Source of the DNA: Mycolicibacterium sp. CBMA 226
GTDB taxonomy: Bacteria > Actinomycetota > Actinomycetes > Mycobacteriales > Mycobacteriaceae
Length of the DNA stretch: 64,000 nt
Assembly: GCF_009729075.1 (NCBI RefSeq)
Contig: NZ_VTGY01000035.1
Span: 1-64,000 of the forward strand
Reading direction: 5' to 3'
The notes beneath the pieces were generated by a model that saw only the letters and a list, made by a program, of their open reading frames with translations, was not told the origin of the DNA and ran no database searches. The position numbers and the translations under genes were made by a program. Position 1 is the stretch's first letter. Each line of letters begins with the position of its first letter. Shown here in pieces: positions 32,293 to 41,062 of this stretch.

Positions 32293-34434
32293 TTAGTCCC
32301 CGGCGGGCGACACGTCCGAACCCGTCCCCTTGACCGACGACTTCGCGCGCTTCTCGGCGCGCACCGCCCTGCCGTTGCGCACGAACCCGGTGGGGGAGAC
32401 CGACGCCGACAGCAGGGCGTCCTCGCCGCCCACGAACGGGTGGAACCCGACCCCGGCGCCGCCGCGACCCTTGACCGGGATGTCGGCGACGTCGGTTACC
32501 TTCCAACCCTTTTCGGACATCGACAGGATCGCTTCGCCGTTCCCGCACGTGATCGGCAACGCGGCGATGACCTCATCGCCCTCGCCGGCGAGCTTCACGC
32601 CCGCGACGCCGTTACCGGCCGCACCCTGCGGATTCACCGCGTCCGGGTCGATACGCAGAATCTTGCCGCGTCGCGTCACCAGCGCCAGGTGATAGCCGGG
32701 CGTCAGCACACCCGAGCGCAGCAGGCCCGTGATGTCCGGGGCCACCGGGATGTCGCGGGTCTTGAACGGCAGGCCATTGCCATTCGTGAACTTGACGCGC
32801 CCGTCGGTCCACACCGCCCAGCCCAGTCCCGCGGACAGCAGATCGCCGTGGGTGTCGGAGAACACGCCCCGATCGTCAAGACGCCAGTTGGCGTTGACTT
32901 TCCGTTCCCGTCCTCCGTCGTCATCAGAGCTCGAGGCCGTGGGAGTGCCCTCGAAGTCGAGGACGGTGCGACGGTCGAACTCGGGACCGGCGAACAGCTT
33001 CGCCGTCTCCTTCAGTTCGTTGTCGATCACGACGCGCCGGGCGTCCGGGTTCGAAACCAGCTCGGTGAGTTCCGCGAATTCCGCGTCCAGCTTGTCCGCC
33101 TCGGCCTGCAGCTCGATGACATCGAGCTTCGTCAGTCGCCGAAGCTGCAGTGCCAGAACGTAATTGGCCTGCTCTTCATCGATCTCGAAGTGTGCCTGTA
33201 GCCCCCGCCGGGCATCGTCGACGCTGTCGGAAGCGCGGATGATCGCCACGGCACGGTCGATGTCGAGGTGGATCTTCATCAGGCCCGACACCAGGTGGCG
33301 GCGCGCCGTGACCTTCTCGAGCCGATATTGACTGCGGTGCAGCACCACTGAGTCGCGCAGGTGCAGGAAGGCGCCGATCAGCTCACGCACCGTCCACCAG
33401 CGCGGCACCCGGTCCTCGTCGAGCGCGACCAGGCTGGCGGCGAACGTCGACTCCAACGGAGTCAACGCGAGCAGCTGGTCTCGGATGGTCTCGGCGGCGT
33501 GCCCTCGTTTGGCGGTGACGACGATCCGCAGCCCGTTACGGCGGTCGGTCAGGTCGGACATGTCGGCGACGCCCGCCAGCTCGCCGGACTCGACGAGCGC
33601 TCGAATCCGGTCCTGCACAGTGTTGCTCGCGACACCGGGCGGTAGTTCAGTGATGACGACGTTCTTGCCGTCGACCGACAATGTCCCGCGCACCGTGAGC
33701 GCACCCCGGCCGGTGGTGAGGTACTCGCGCAGCCCGGCCGTGCCGACCACCGTCGCCCCGCAGCCCCAGTCCGGGCCGGGAATGAGTTTGGCCAGCCGGT
33801 CGTCGGTCATGTTCGGCGTCTTCAGCAGCGCCCGGCAGGCCGCCATGATCTCGCGCGGATTGTGCGCGGGCACCTTGGTGGCCCAGCCTTCGGCGATGCC
33901 GACGGCGCCGTTGCAGAGCAGCACCGGCCACTGGGCCGGCAGCATCGTCGGTTCGATCCATTCCCCGTCGAACGTGGGCACCATCGGTACCGCGTGGTCG
34001 TCGAGTTCGGCGGTCAGCGCCGCGCCGGGGGCCGACAGCCGCATCTCCGTGTACCGGTCGGCGGCGGGGATGTCACCCTGGATGCGCGGGAAAGCGCCTT
34101 GTCCGTCAATGACTTTCACCCGCTGGAACTCGGCGGCCATGAGCGCCGCGGCGCCGTACATCGACGCGCCGCCGTGCGGGTGCAGGTTGCCGGTGACGGC
34201 CGAGCAGACCTTCGAGGACTTCTGCGGCTTGTTGCCGGGCAGCAGTTTCGAGTCGTGCATCTGGTACAGCAGCCGGCGCTGGCCCGGCTTGAGGCCGTCG
34301 AACGCCGACGGGATGGCGCGGTCGCTGACGCTGTAGAGCGCGAAGGTCAGCTGGTAGTGGTTCCAGTAGTCGTCGGCGCTCTGGTCGAGGACCAGGTCCG
34401 GATTCTGTTCAGGAACGTCCAGGGTCGAGGTCAC
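32293..34434 (-). CDS. Non-canonical type II topoisomerase, GyrA/ParC-like subunit (TopoN/M type)
   Basis: DNA cleavage subunit of 713 residues. The breakage-reunion domain carries LKPGQRRLLYQMHD (~48), LHPHGGASMYGA and the catalytic Tyr in AADRYTEMRLS (Tyr128). A coiled-coil tower with HFEIDEEQANYVLALQLRRL follows, and a shorter C-terminal beta-propeller-like region. The canonical GyrA-box is absent; the nearest segment is VKGRGGAGVGF. Shorter than mycobacterial GyrA. It lies nine bases after the B subunit gene in the same operon. M. smegmatis has an additional, atypical topoisomerase pair of this sort, reported to introduce positive supercoils; equivalence is my inference. Confidence 0.88.
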   Translation of the reverse strand: MTSTLDVPEQNPDLVLDQSADDYWNHYQLTFALYSVSDRAIPSAFDGLKPGQRRLLYQMHDSKLLPGNKPQKSSKVCSAVTGNLHPHGGASMYGAAALMAAEFQRVKVIDGQGAFPRIQGDIPAADRYTEMRLSAPGAALTAELDDHAVPMVPTFDGEWIEPTMLPAQWPVLLCNGAVGIAEGWATKVPAHNPREIMAACRALLKTPNMTDDRLAKLIPGPDWGCGATVVGTAGLREYLTTGRGALTVRGTLSVDGKNVVITELPPGVASNTVQDRIRALVESGELAGVADMSDLTDRRNGLRIVVTAKRGHAAETIRDQLLALTPLESTFAASLVALDEDRVPRWWTVRELIGAFLHLRDSVVLHRSQYRLEKVTARRHLVSGLMKIHLDIDRAVAIIRASDSVDDARRGLQAHFEIDEEQANYVLALQLRRLTKLDVIELQAEADKLDAEFAELTELVSNPDARRVVIDNELKETAKLFAGPEFDRRTVLDFEGTPTASSSDDDGGRERKVNANWRLDDRGVFSDTHGDLLSAGLGWAVWTDGRVKFTNGNGLPFKTRDIPVAPDITGLLRSGVLTPGYHLALVTRRGKILRIDPDAVNPQGAAGNGVAGVKLAGEGDEVIAALPITCGNGEAILSMSEKGWKVTDVADIPVKGRGGAGVGFHPFVGGEDALLSASVSPTGFVRNGRAVRAEKRAKSSVKGTGSDVSPAGD

Positions 34435-34443
34435 TTCGGTCTC

Positions 34444-36477
34444 CTAGTCCAGATCCAGCGCAAGGGTGTCGACGACGGCGGCCACCTCGGCCATCCACGT
34501 GCGCCGGCCCTCGGGCGGCCCGCCGAACAGGGTGTGGTGCAGTTTCTTTTCACCGTCGTCGAGGTGCACGCGAATCACGGTGCGCCGCTCCGGATCCAGC
34601 ACGGTGTTCCAGAAGTCGTCGGCGTCCATCTCACCGAGACCCTTGTTGCGTTGGACCTCCACGCGGCGTTTCGAGCGGGCCTTCAGCTCGGCCACGGCGG
34701 TGTCGCGCTCGGACTCGTCCTGACAGTAGATGCGCTCCTGACCGTCCTTGACCACGAACAGCGGCGGCAACGTCACGTAGACCATGCCGGCCGCGACGAG
34801 CGGGCGGTAGAAGTCCAGGAACATCGAGATCAGGCTCGAGTTGATGTTGCCGCCGTCGGGGTCGGCGTCGGACGCGAACAGGATCCGGTCGTAGCGGCAC
34901 TGTTCCGGGTCGCAGTTGTCGCGCACGCCGCAGCCCAGGATGCGTTCGATGGAATCGAATTCGTCCTTGACCCGTGCCTTGTTCACGGTGAATCCGTACA
35001 CGTTGGGCGGCTTGCCTTTCAGCGGGAAGGCCGCCTGGAAGGTGGCGTCGCGCGCCGCCTTGATGGTGCCCAGCGCCGAGTCGCCCTCACACAGGAACAG
35101 TTCGGCGCCGGACCCGCGGCCGGTCTCCCGGCTCGGCAGCAGCTTCGGCGGCAGCGACAGGTTGGTGCCCAGACCCTTGGCTTTCGAGGCCGCGCGCGAC
35201 CGTGCCTTGGCGCCCTCCGCGCTGCGGCGCGCCCGGGCCGACTCCAGCGCCAGCTTCGTCCACAGCGACACCGTCTCGCTGTTCGCGGGATTCGCCGCCC
35301 AGACGTTGACGCTGCGCGCCACGTCCGGCGCCATCGCGACGTTCAGCGAGCGCGACGAGACCGCGGTCTTGGCCTGCGAGTCCCAGCCGACATCCGGGGC
35401 GCGGGTGTCGACGGCCAGCGCGGTGACGGCGGCGAAATCCTGCGGTTCGGGTCCGTCCTCACCCTTGGCCAGGCCCAGGTCGCGGATCCGGGACGCGCGT
35501 TCCGCCAGTGCCTCCGTCAGACCCTTGATGGCTGCGGTCAGGTGCGAGCCGCCGCCCGGGGTTCGCACGGTGTTGCAGAACGCGGCGACCGTTGTCGGCT
35601 CGGCCGGTCCGGCGGTCAGCGACCAGCGGAACGGGGTGGGTCCGCGCCCGGTGGTGTATTCGCCACGGCCTTCGACGACGGCGCGGACCGGCGGCAGGGG
35701 AGTGCCCGCGGAGGTGCACATCAGGTCCAGCAGCGCCTCCGTGCCCCACGGGCCGTTGAACGGCTGCAGCAAGGCGGGCGGGACTTCCTCGCCCGGCCAG
35801 CCCTCGTCGACGACGGTCAGGTGCACGCCGGGGCACATCCGGGCGGCGGCGTGGGCGCGCAGCAGGACCTCGGCGATGTCCACGCCGGCGTCGGGCACGA
35901 CAGTCTGGTCGAACAGGATCCGGACCGTGGTGCCGTGGGCGTCGGGTTTGCGGTTGCCGGTGCCGCGCAGCTTCTGGTTGTCGACGCGGGTGAACTCGGC
36001 GTTCGGGTCAAATTCCTTACCCTCGAACGTGCCGGGGTAGCCATGGCCGAAGCTCTGCAGGTAGGTCTTGCCGGCACGGCGCACCGTGACGTCGGTGCGG
36101 GCCGAGATGAACACCGCGGCCGCGGCGCCGATGCCGTTCAGTCCGGCGCCGGTGCTGGTGGCGTCGGCGTGAGCGGAGAACTTCCCGCCGGCGCGCGCCG
36201 TGCCGAGGGTCTTGACGATGCCGTTCTTGCCGGTCACCGGATCGGAGTCGATGGGCAGGCCACGTCCGTCGTCGGCGACGCTCACCGAGCCGTCGGCGTG
36301 CAGGGTGATGGTGACGGTGGACCCGCCGTGGCTGGGATCGGCGACCTCTTCGACCGCGTTGTCCACCAGCTCGCGCAGGGCGGTGTTGAGCACGTCCAGG
36401 CCCAGGTTGACCGCCGGTCGCAGGCGGGTGTGCTGAACATCGTCGAGTTCGGTGATGTCCGCAGCGTTGTAGCTCAC
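34444..36477 (-). CDS. Non-canonical type II topoisomerase, GyrB/ParE-like ATPase subunit
   Basis: ATPase subunit of 677 residues. GHKL fold: ALRELVDNAVEEV (~34, the Mg/ATP Asn), VADDGRGLPIDSD (~67) and STGAGLNGIGAAA (~107). Transducer: the QTK-like loop DSQAKTAVSS. TOPRIM: FLCEGDSALGTIK (Glu) and LFASDADPDGGNI (DxD). In bacterial GyrB the first TOPRIM motif is normally EGDSAGGSAK, so EGDSALG is a departure. The C-terminus ends RRTWMAEVAAVVD, where gyrase has RR.FIE. Starts at the ATG at 36477 and precedes the A subunit gene. Confidence 0.88.
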   Translation of the reverse strand: MSYNAADITELDDVQHTRLRPAVNLGLDVLNTALRELVDNAVEEVADPSHGGSTVTITLHADGSVSVADDGRGLPIDSDPVTGKNGIVKTLGTARAGGKFSAHADATSTGAGLNGIGAAAAVFISARTDVTVRRAGKTYLQSFGHGYPGTFEGKEFDPNAEFTRVDNQKLRGTGNRKPDAHGTTVRILFDQTVVPDAGVDIAEVLLRAHAAARMCPGVHLTVVDEGWPGEEVPPALLQPFNGPWGTEALLDLMCTSAGTPLPPVRAVVEGRGEYTTGRGPTPFRWSLTAGPAEPTTVAAFCNTVRTPGGGSHLTAAIKGLTEALAERASRIRDLGLAKGEDGPEPQDFAAVTALAVDTRAPDVGWDSQAKTAVSSRSLNVAMAPDVARSVNVWAANPANSETVSLWTKLALESARARRSAEGAKARSRAASKAKGLGTNLSLPPKLLPSRETGRGSGAELFLCEGDSALGTIKAARDATFQAAFPLKGKPPNVYGFTVNKARVKDEFDSIERILGCGVRDNCDPEQCRYDRILFASDADPDGGNINSSLISMFLDFYRPLVAAGMVYVTLPPLFVVKDGQERIYCQDESERDTAVAELKARSKRRVEVQRNKGLGEMDADDFWNTVLDPERRTVIRVHLDDGEKKLHHTLFGGPPEGRRTWMAEVAAVVDTLALDLD

Positions 36478-36611
36478 TGCTGGTCCTTTCCGTCAGGGCC
36501 GGTCGGGAACGACCGAAGCCCCAATACAGGGTGTGCCGCAGGAATGGTAGGCGTTGGAGCCGACAACCTTGCAGATCCATGCGCGAGTTTGTCGGTGGTC
36601 TGCGCCACGAT

Positions 36612-37814
36612 GTGACAGTGGCTGCACTCACCGCTGTCCAGGCCCGTCGCATCGCCGTCGCTGCCCAGGGCTTTCACGAAGCCAGGCCGTCCGGGCCGGT
36701 AACCCGGGCGCACCTGAAGCGTCTGATGTCCAGAATACAAGTGCTGCAATTGGATTCGGTATCGGTGTGCGTCCGGGCGCACTACGCGCCGGTGTTCAGT
36801 CGGCTCGGCCCGTATAACCGGGACGCCCTCGACGCGCTGGCCTGGAGCCACAGCACGCGGTCGCCGCGGCAATTCATCGAATATTGGGCGCACGAGGCGG
36901 CGTTGTTGCCGGTCGACGACTGGCCGCTGCTGCGCTGGCGCATGCGGGAGTACACCCACGGTCGGTGGGGCACCGAGATCGTCAAACGCAACGGTGAGCT
37001 GGCCGAGAAGATCGTGGCGGCCGTCGCCGAACTCGGGCCGTCGACGGCGGGCCAGATCGAGGCGCACCTGGAAGCCGAGCCGCGCGGCGCCAAAGGGCCA
37101 TGGTGGGGGCGCAGCGACACCAAGTGGGTGGCCGAGGCCCTGTGGTCGTCGGGCGTGCTCACGACCGCGACCCGGATCGGGTTCGCCCGGCACTATGACC
37201 TCGTCGAACGGGTACTGCCGGCGGAGGTGCTCGCCACGGAGGTATCCGACGACGAAGCAGTCCGGCAGTTGGTGCTCAAGGCCGCGGGGGCGCTCGGCGT
37301 GGGGACCGAGGCCGATATCCGCGACTATTTCCGGCTGGGTGCGCGTCAGGCGAAGCCGGCGCTGGCGGCGCTAGTTGCCGAGGGGGAGTTGGAGCCCGTC
37401 ACCGTCGACGGCACACCGGCGTACCTGCGCGCCGGCCAGCCGGTACCGCGGCGCGACCGGGGGACGGCGCTGCTGTGCCCGTTCGACCCGCTGATCTTCT
37501 TCCGGCCGAGGGTGGAGCGGCTGTTCGGCTTCCACTACCGGATCGAGATCTACACCCCGGCCGCCAAACGCCAATTCGGTTACTACGTCTGGCCTTTCCT
37601 GCTCGACGGCCAACTGGTGGCGCGCGTCGATCTGAAACGCACCGCCGACGCACTGCACGTGGTCGGTGCGTTCGCCGAAGACGGTCAGGATCGCGCGCGC
37701 GTCGCCGCCGCACTGGTTCCGGAACTCAGGTCGATGGCGACGTGGCTCGGCGTCCCCGACGTGACCGTCGGGGACCGCGGCGATCTGGTGGCCGAGCTGG
37801 CGCGGCGGGTCTAG
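36612..37814 (+). CDS. Winged-helix DNA glycosylase-like protein (YcaQ/HTH_42 family)
   Basis: Protein of about 400 residues from the HTH_42 family, whose studied members (YcaQ/AlkX) unhook interstrand crosslinks and bulky N7 adducts. Visible blocks: AQARRIAVAAQGF at the N-terminus, RIQVLQLDSVSVC (the family's Gln-containing catalytic loop region), HEAALLPVDDWPLLRWRM and the terminal LLCPFDPLIFFRPRVERLFG then YYVWPFLLDGQLVARVDLK. Start uncertain: GTG 36612 or 36618 match family length; an ATG at 36579 is possible. Divergent from the topoisomerase operon, convergent with the Lsr2-like gene. Confidence 0.85.
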   Translation: MTVAALTAVQARRIAVAAQGFHEARPSGPVTRAHLKRLMSRIQVLQLDSVSVCVRAHYAPVFSRLGPYNRDALDALAWSHSTRSPRQFIEYWAHEAALLPVDDWPLLRWRMREYTHGRWGTEIVKRNGELAEKIVAAVAELGPSTAGQIEAHLEAEPRGAKGPWWGRSDTKWVAEALWSSGVLTTATRIGFARHYDLVERVLPAEVLATEVSDDEAVRQLVLKAAGALGVGTEADIRDYFRLGARQAKPALAALVAEGELEPVTVDGTPAYLRAGQPVPRRDRGTALLCPFDPLIFFRPRVERLFGFHYRIEIYTPAAKRQFGYYVWPFLLDGQLVARVDLKRTADALHVVGAFAEDGQDRARVAAALVPELRSMATWLGVPDVTVGDRGDLVAELARRV

Positions 37815-37820
37815 CGCCGG

Positions 37821-38210
37821 CTAGTTCGCGGCGTGGTACGCCTCGACGATGTCCGCCTTGATGCGACCGCGGGCCGCGACGTCGTAGCCGTTGTCCTGCG
37901 CCCATTCACGGATGGCGGCGAGTTGTTCCTTCGAGGACGCGGCCTTCTTGCCGCGACCGCGGGTGCCGCTCTTCGCGGACCGGGTGCTCGGCTCCGCGGC
38001 CTTCTGGGTCCGGGTGCGGCGGCCACCGACCCTGGTCGCGGCGTCCAGATACGGTGCCAAAGCCTTTTCGAATTTCGCCACGTTCGCAGCGGAAAGATCG
38101 ATCTGGTAATCAACCCCACGTACCGAGAAGTTAATACGTTCACCGCTGTCGTCGGTGATCTCAGTGCCGTTAATATCGTCCACAAGCTGGACGACAATGC
38201 GCTCGGCCAC
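37821..38210 (-). CDS. Lsr2-family nucleoid-associated protein (paralogue)
   Basis: H-NS-like xenogeneic silencer family that bridges AT-rich DNA. The 129-residue protein has the N-terminal dimerisation domain (QLVDDINGTEITDDSGERI, VDYQIDLSAANVAKFE) and a long basic linker with RGRGKK. The C-terminal DNA-binding domain is IREWAQDNGYDVAARGRIKA, with the AT-hook-like RGR, ending in YHAAN. Longer than the main Lsr2 (about 112 aa), and the surroundings are not those of the main lsr2 (near lysS), so this looks like a second copy. GTG at 38210 with AAGGAG seven bases upstream. Likely autoregulated through the repeats upstream. Confidence 0.88.
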   Translation of the reverse strand: MAERIVVQLVDDINGTEITDDSGERINFSVRGVDYQIDLSAANVAKFEKALAPYLDAATRVGGRRTRTQKAAEPSTRSAKSGTRGRGKKAASSKEQLAAIREWAQDNGYDVAARGRIKADIVEAYHAAN

Positions 38211-38220
38211 GAATGTTCTC

Positions 38221-38258
38221 CTTTTATCGGGGGTCGGCCGGAAGTGTAACGATAAAAG
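38221..38258. promoter_or_regulatory. Inverted repeat in the lsr2-like promoter region
   Basis: CTTTTATCG (38221-38229) and CGATAAAAG (38250-38258) are perfect 9-bp arms 20 bases apart. The left arm overlaps the lsr2-like Shine-Dalgarno. The pair could be a regulator site or a stem enclosing the translation start region. Confidence 0.55.
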
Positions 38259-38282
38259 TTCACGATGGCACCCCCCGGTGTC

Positions 38283-38358
38283 TTCACCGCGGCAAATAAG
38301 GGGTCGACTCCGCTCTTTTCGAACGGCTATCCCGCGGTGAATCGAGAATATCGAGAAT
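38283..38358. repeat. AT-rich patch with further inverted repeats
   Basis: TTCACCGCGG (38283-38292) is the exact reverse complement of CCGCGGTGAA (38332-38341). Next to it, GAATAT-CGAGA-ATATTC forms another palindrome, with GAGAATATC repeated directly. The ~200 bases 38211-38422 are clearly richer in A+T than the window as a whole and hold no gene. Confidence 0.6.
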
Positions 38359-38422
38359 ATTCAGTATGCGGTAATTACCTCGGCCCCAAGATGATTCGGC
38401 ACCACGCCGGATACTGACGGCG

Positions 38423-38690
38423 TCAATCCGCGTCGTGGCGGCAGACCACTTCCAGCATCATGCCGAACGGATCCAGCCAGAACATCGCGAAGTAGGGCGG
38501 CGGATATCGTGGGAATGGTTGTGGTCTGTGCAACACCTCGCCGCCCCTCCGCTGTACGAACTGTTGCACGCGCTCAACAGCGGATCGGGTCTTCACCATA
38601 AAGGCGAGGTGTTGCAGCCCGGTGCGGTGGCGCGAGTGCTCTCCGGGGCTCGGCGGACGGATAGAAAAGCAGCAAGGTGTCAGGTTTGCT
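38423..38690 (-). pseudogene. Remnant of a VOC (glyoxalase/dioxygenase-fold) gene
   Basis: Reading leftwards, DTLLLFYPSAEP appears in one frame, and HRTGLQHLAFMVKTRSAVER then PPYFAMFWLDPFGMMLEVVC in another; the frame changes near 38641-38650. This is the C-terminal half of a VOC-fold protein. The N-terminal half is missing: the remnant begins right at the stop of the permease gene (38689). It is truncated and frameshifted, so not functional. Confidence 0.75.
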
Positions 38691-40098
38691 AACTGGTGAC
38701 GTCCTGCTGCGGTTCTTCGCCGAGCGCGGGCACGCCGCGGCCCCGCAGCTTGTTGACGATGAACACCACCACGCCGATGCCCAGCCACACGATGCCGCCG
38801 ATCTTGGCCAGGGAATCCGCGTTGAACAGCACGTAGCCGATGATCAGGAAGCCCAGTGTCGGCACCACCAGATGCAGCAGATAGTTCCGCGACTTCTTCC
38901 GGCCCAGGTAGTACCAGACCACCGACACGTGCAGCAGGCAGAAGGCGAACAGCGCGCCGAAGTTCACCAGTGACGAGATGAGCGCGATCTGGCCGACGAA
39001 GAACAGCACGAGCACCACGCTGATCGCACTGACCAACAGGATCGCGGCGAACGGCACCTTGCGTGAGCTGACCCTGGACAGGAAAGCGGGTAGCTGGCGG
39101 TCGCGGCTCATCGAGAACAGCAGCCGGCTGGTCGCGGCCTGCGCGGCCATCGCGTTGGCGAATCCCACGGCGAGCACGTTGACCACGAAGAACGCGTTCA
39201 TCCACCCCGTGCTGGACGCCGCCTCGACCAGTTTGAAGAAAGCGTTGCCCGCCTCGTCGTCACTGAATGATGCCCGGCCGCCGGCCAACAGGCTGGCCAG
39301 CCAGGTCTGGCCGATGAACAGGAACGCCACGATGAACAACGCGCCGACCATTGCTTTGCCGGCCGGATTGCGCGTGCCGGTGGATTCCTCGGCGAGTGTC
39401 GAAATGCCGTCGAAGCCAAGGAAACTCAGGACGGCAATCGACAGGGCGGCGGCGATCAGCGGAGCGCTGACGGTTTCCGGATTCCAGATAGGCGTGGTGC
39501 TCCAGTGCACATTGGGCAGCGAGTCACCATTGATGGCCCGCACCGCGATGACCACGAAGATCGCGAGGAAGACGAGCTCAAGTACCAGGAACAGCCGGTT
39601 CGCCATCTTCAGCGAGTCGACGCCGAGCAGATTGATGACGGTGTTGACCAGGACGAACACCAGCGCCCACAGCCATCGCGGGGTGCCGGGGAACAACCCG
39701 ATCATCGATTCGGCGGCCAATACGTACAGCAGCGTCGGTATCAGCAGGTAATCCAGGAGAATCGCCCATCCGGCGAAAAACCCCGCGCCGGGATGGATTC
39801 CGCGGCCGACGTACGAGAACACCGATCCGGCGAGCGGGAACGATTTGGCCATCTGCGCGTAGGCCGTCGCCGTGAACACCATGGCGACCAGGCCGATGAG
39901 ATAAACCAGTGGCACCATGCCGCCGGCGCTGTTGTACACGACGCCGAAGATGGTCCACGGTGCGATCGGCACCATGAACACCAGCCCGTAGACGATCAGG
40001 TCGACGGTGGAGACGGAACGATTGAGTTCCTGTTTGTAGCCGAATGATTCGAGGGCGCGCTGGCCTTCGCCGGTGGCGAGGCGGGTGGTGGTTGCCAT
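38689..40098 (-). CDS. APC-superfamily amino acid permease
   Basis: Integral membrane transporter of 469 residues with about twelve helices. Family marks: IVYGLVFMVPIAPWTIFGVVY in the first helices (unwound TM1 region), AMAAQAATSRLLFSMSRDRQ (TM8 and loop) and LGFDGISTLAEESTG in TM6. ATG at 40098; the frame stays open far upstream only as a shadow of the next gene. It follows the iminopeptidase gene by 29 bases, so uptake of an amino acid or peptide is linked to hydrolysis. Both probably answer to the GntR regulator at 41147. Confidence 0.9.
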   Translation of the reverse strand: MATTTRLATGEGQRALESFGYKQELNRSVSTVDLIVYGLVFMVPIAPWTIFGVVYNSAGGMVPLVYLIGLVAMVFTATAYAQMAKSFPLAGSVFSYVGRGIHPGAGFFAGWAILLDYLLIPTLLYVLAAESMIGLFPGTPRWLWALVFVLVNTVINLLGVDSLKMANRLFLVLELVFLAIFVVIAVRAINGDSLPNVHWSTTPIWNPETVSAPLIAAALSIAVLSFLGFDGISTLAEESTGTRNPAGKAMVGALFIVAFLFIGQTWLASLLAGGRASFSDDEAGNAFFKLVEAASSTGWMNAFFVVNVLAVGFANAMAAQAATSRLLFSMSRDRQLPAFLSRVSSRKVPFAAILLVSAISVVLVLFFVGQIALISSLVNFGALFAFCLLHVSVVWYYLGRKKSRNYLLHLVVPTLGFLIIGYVLFNADSLAKIGGIVWLGIGVVVFIVNKLRGRGVPALGEEPQQDVTS

Positions 40099-40127
40099 GG
40101 CAGTCCTATCAGGTCGAGCGGATGGGT

Positions 40128-41045
40128 TCAGACCAGGGCGTCGGTGGCCAGATCGTGGTTGGCGAGGAATGCGGCGACGACGGCGCGGAACTCGGTGGGT
40201 TGCTCCAGGTGCGAGCAGTGACTGGTGCCGGGAAAAACGTGGCTGACGGCACCGGTGATGTGGTCGAGGAACGGCTGCCAGGAGTCGGGGGTGGCCTCGT
40301 CGAACTCGCCGGCGATAACCAGCGTGGGCGCGGTGATCGCGGGCAGCCGATCGATGATGCTCCACGCGCGCAATGTGCCCATGACGTGAAACTCGTTGGG
40401 CCCGTTCATCGTGTGATAGACGGTGGGCTCCGCCTCCATCTGCGCGATGGTGTCGGTCAGATCCTGCGGCATGGGGGCGACGCGGCACAGGTGGCGCGCG
40501 TAGAACTCGTCGGTCGCCGTGAGGTACTCCGGATCGTCGACCGTTCCCGCTTCCTCGTGCCGGGTCAGCGCGGCGTCGACGTCCGGTGGCAACTGCGTGC
40601 GCAGCTGTGCGCAGCCGGCCATCCAGAGTTCCATCGACGCGGGGGAGTTGCAGATGACGAGCGATGTGAGTCCCGGTGGCCGGCGCACCGCGATCTCGGC
40701 GCCCAGCATGCCGCCCCAGGACTGGCCCAGCAGGTGGTACTCGTCGATGCCCAGTGCAGTGCGAACGGTGTGGAATTCCTCGACGAACAGCTCCGGTGTC
40801 CAGAACTCGGTGGGGGCGTCGGGCAGATGGGTGCTGTTGCCGCAGCCGAGCTGGTCGTAATGGATGACGGTGCGGCCCGTCTCTGCGGCCAGCTCGGCGA
40901 TGTTGCGTACGTAGTTGTGTGCCATACCCGGCCCGCCGTGCAGGACGAACAGCGGAACTGCTCCCGGCGCGGGCGACTCGGGCGTGGTCACCTGGACCCA
41001 GGTCTCGTGGTCGCGGAACGGCACGTGGCGGCTGGTAGTCGGCAT
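40128..41045 (-). CDS. Proline iminopeptidase-family alpha/beta hydrolase
   Basis: S33-type hydrolase of 305 residues. Oxyanion region LFVLHGGPGMAHNY (HGGPG, ~36), nucleophile elbow LLGQSWGGMLGAE (Ser ~107), Asp in VIAGEFDEATPDSW and His in TSHCSHLEQPTEF. HGGPG plus GQSWGG is the prolyl-iminopeptidase pattern, but related amidases look alike. ATG at 41045 (an earlier ATG at 41057 is possible). First gene of a unit with the APC permease, divergent from a GntR regulator with a palindrome between. Confidence 0.88.
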   Translation of the reverse strand: MPTTSRHVPFRDHETWVQVTTPESPAPGAVPLFVLHGGPGMAHNYVRNIAELAAETGRTVIHYDQLGCGNSTHLPDAPTEFWTPELFVEEFHTVRTALGIDEYHLLGQSWGGMLGAEIAVRRPPGLTSLVICNSPASMELWMAGCAQLRTQLPPDVDAALTRHEEAGTVDDPEYLTATDEFYARHLCRVAPMPQDLTDTIAQMEAEPTVYHTMNGPNEFHVMGTLRAWSIIDRLPAITAPTLVIAGEFDEATPDSWQPFLDHITGAVSHVFPGTSHCSHLEQPTEFRAVVAAFLANHDLATDALV

Positions 41046-41062
41046 GACGGCCAGCATGTGTC

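Noticed and set aside
33862..36615. A 917-codon open frame on the plus strand across the topoisomerase genes
   Set aside because: It is antisense to two genes with complete topoisomerase motifs; its translation is Arg/Gly/Val-rich low-complexity text, typical of a shadow frame in high-GC DNA.
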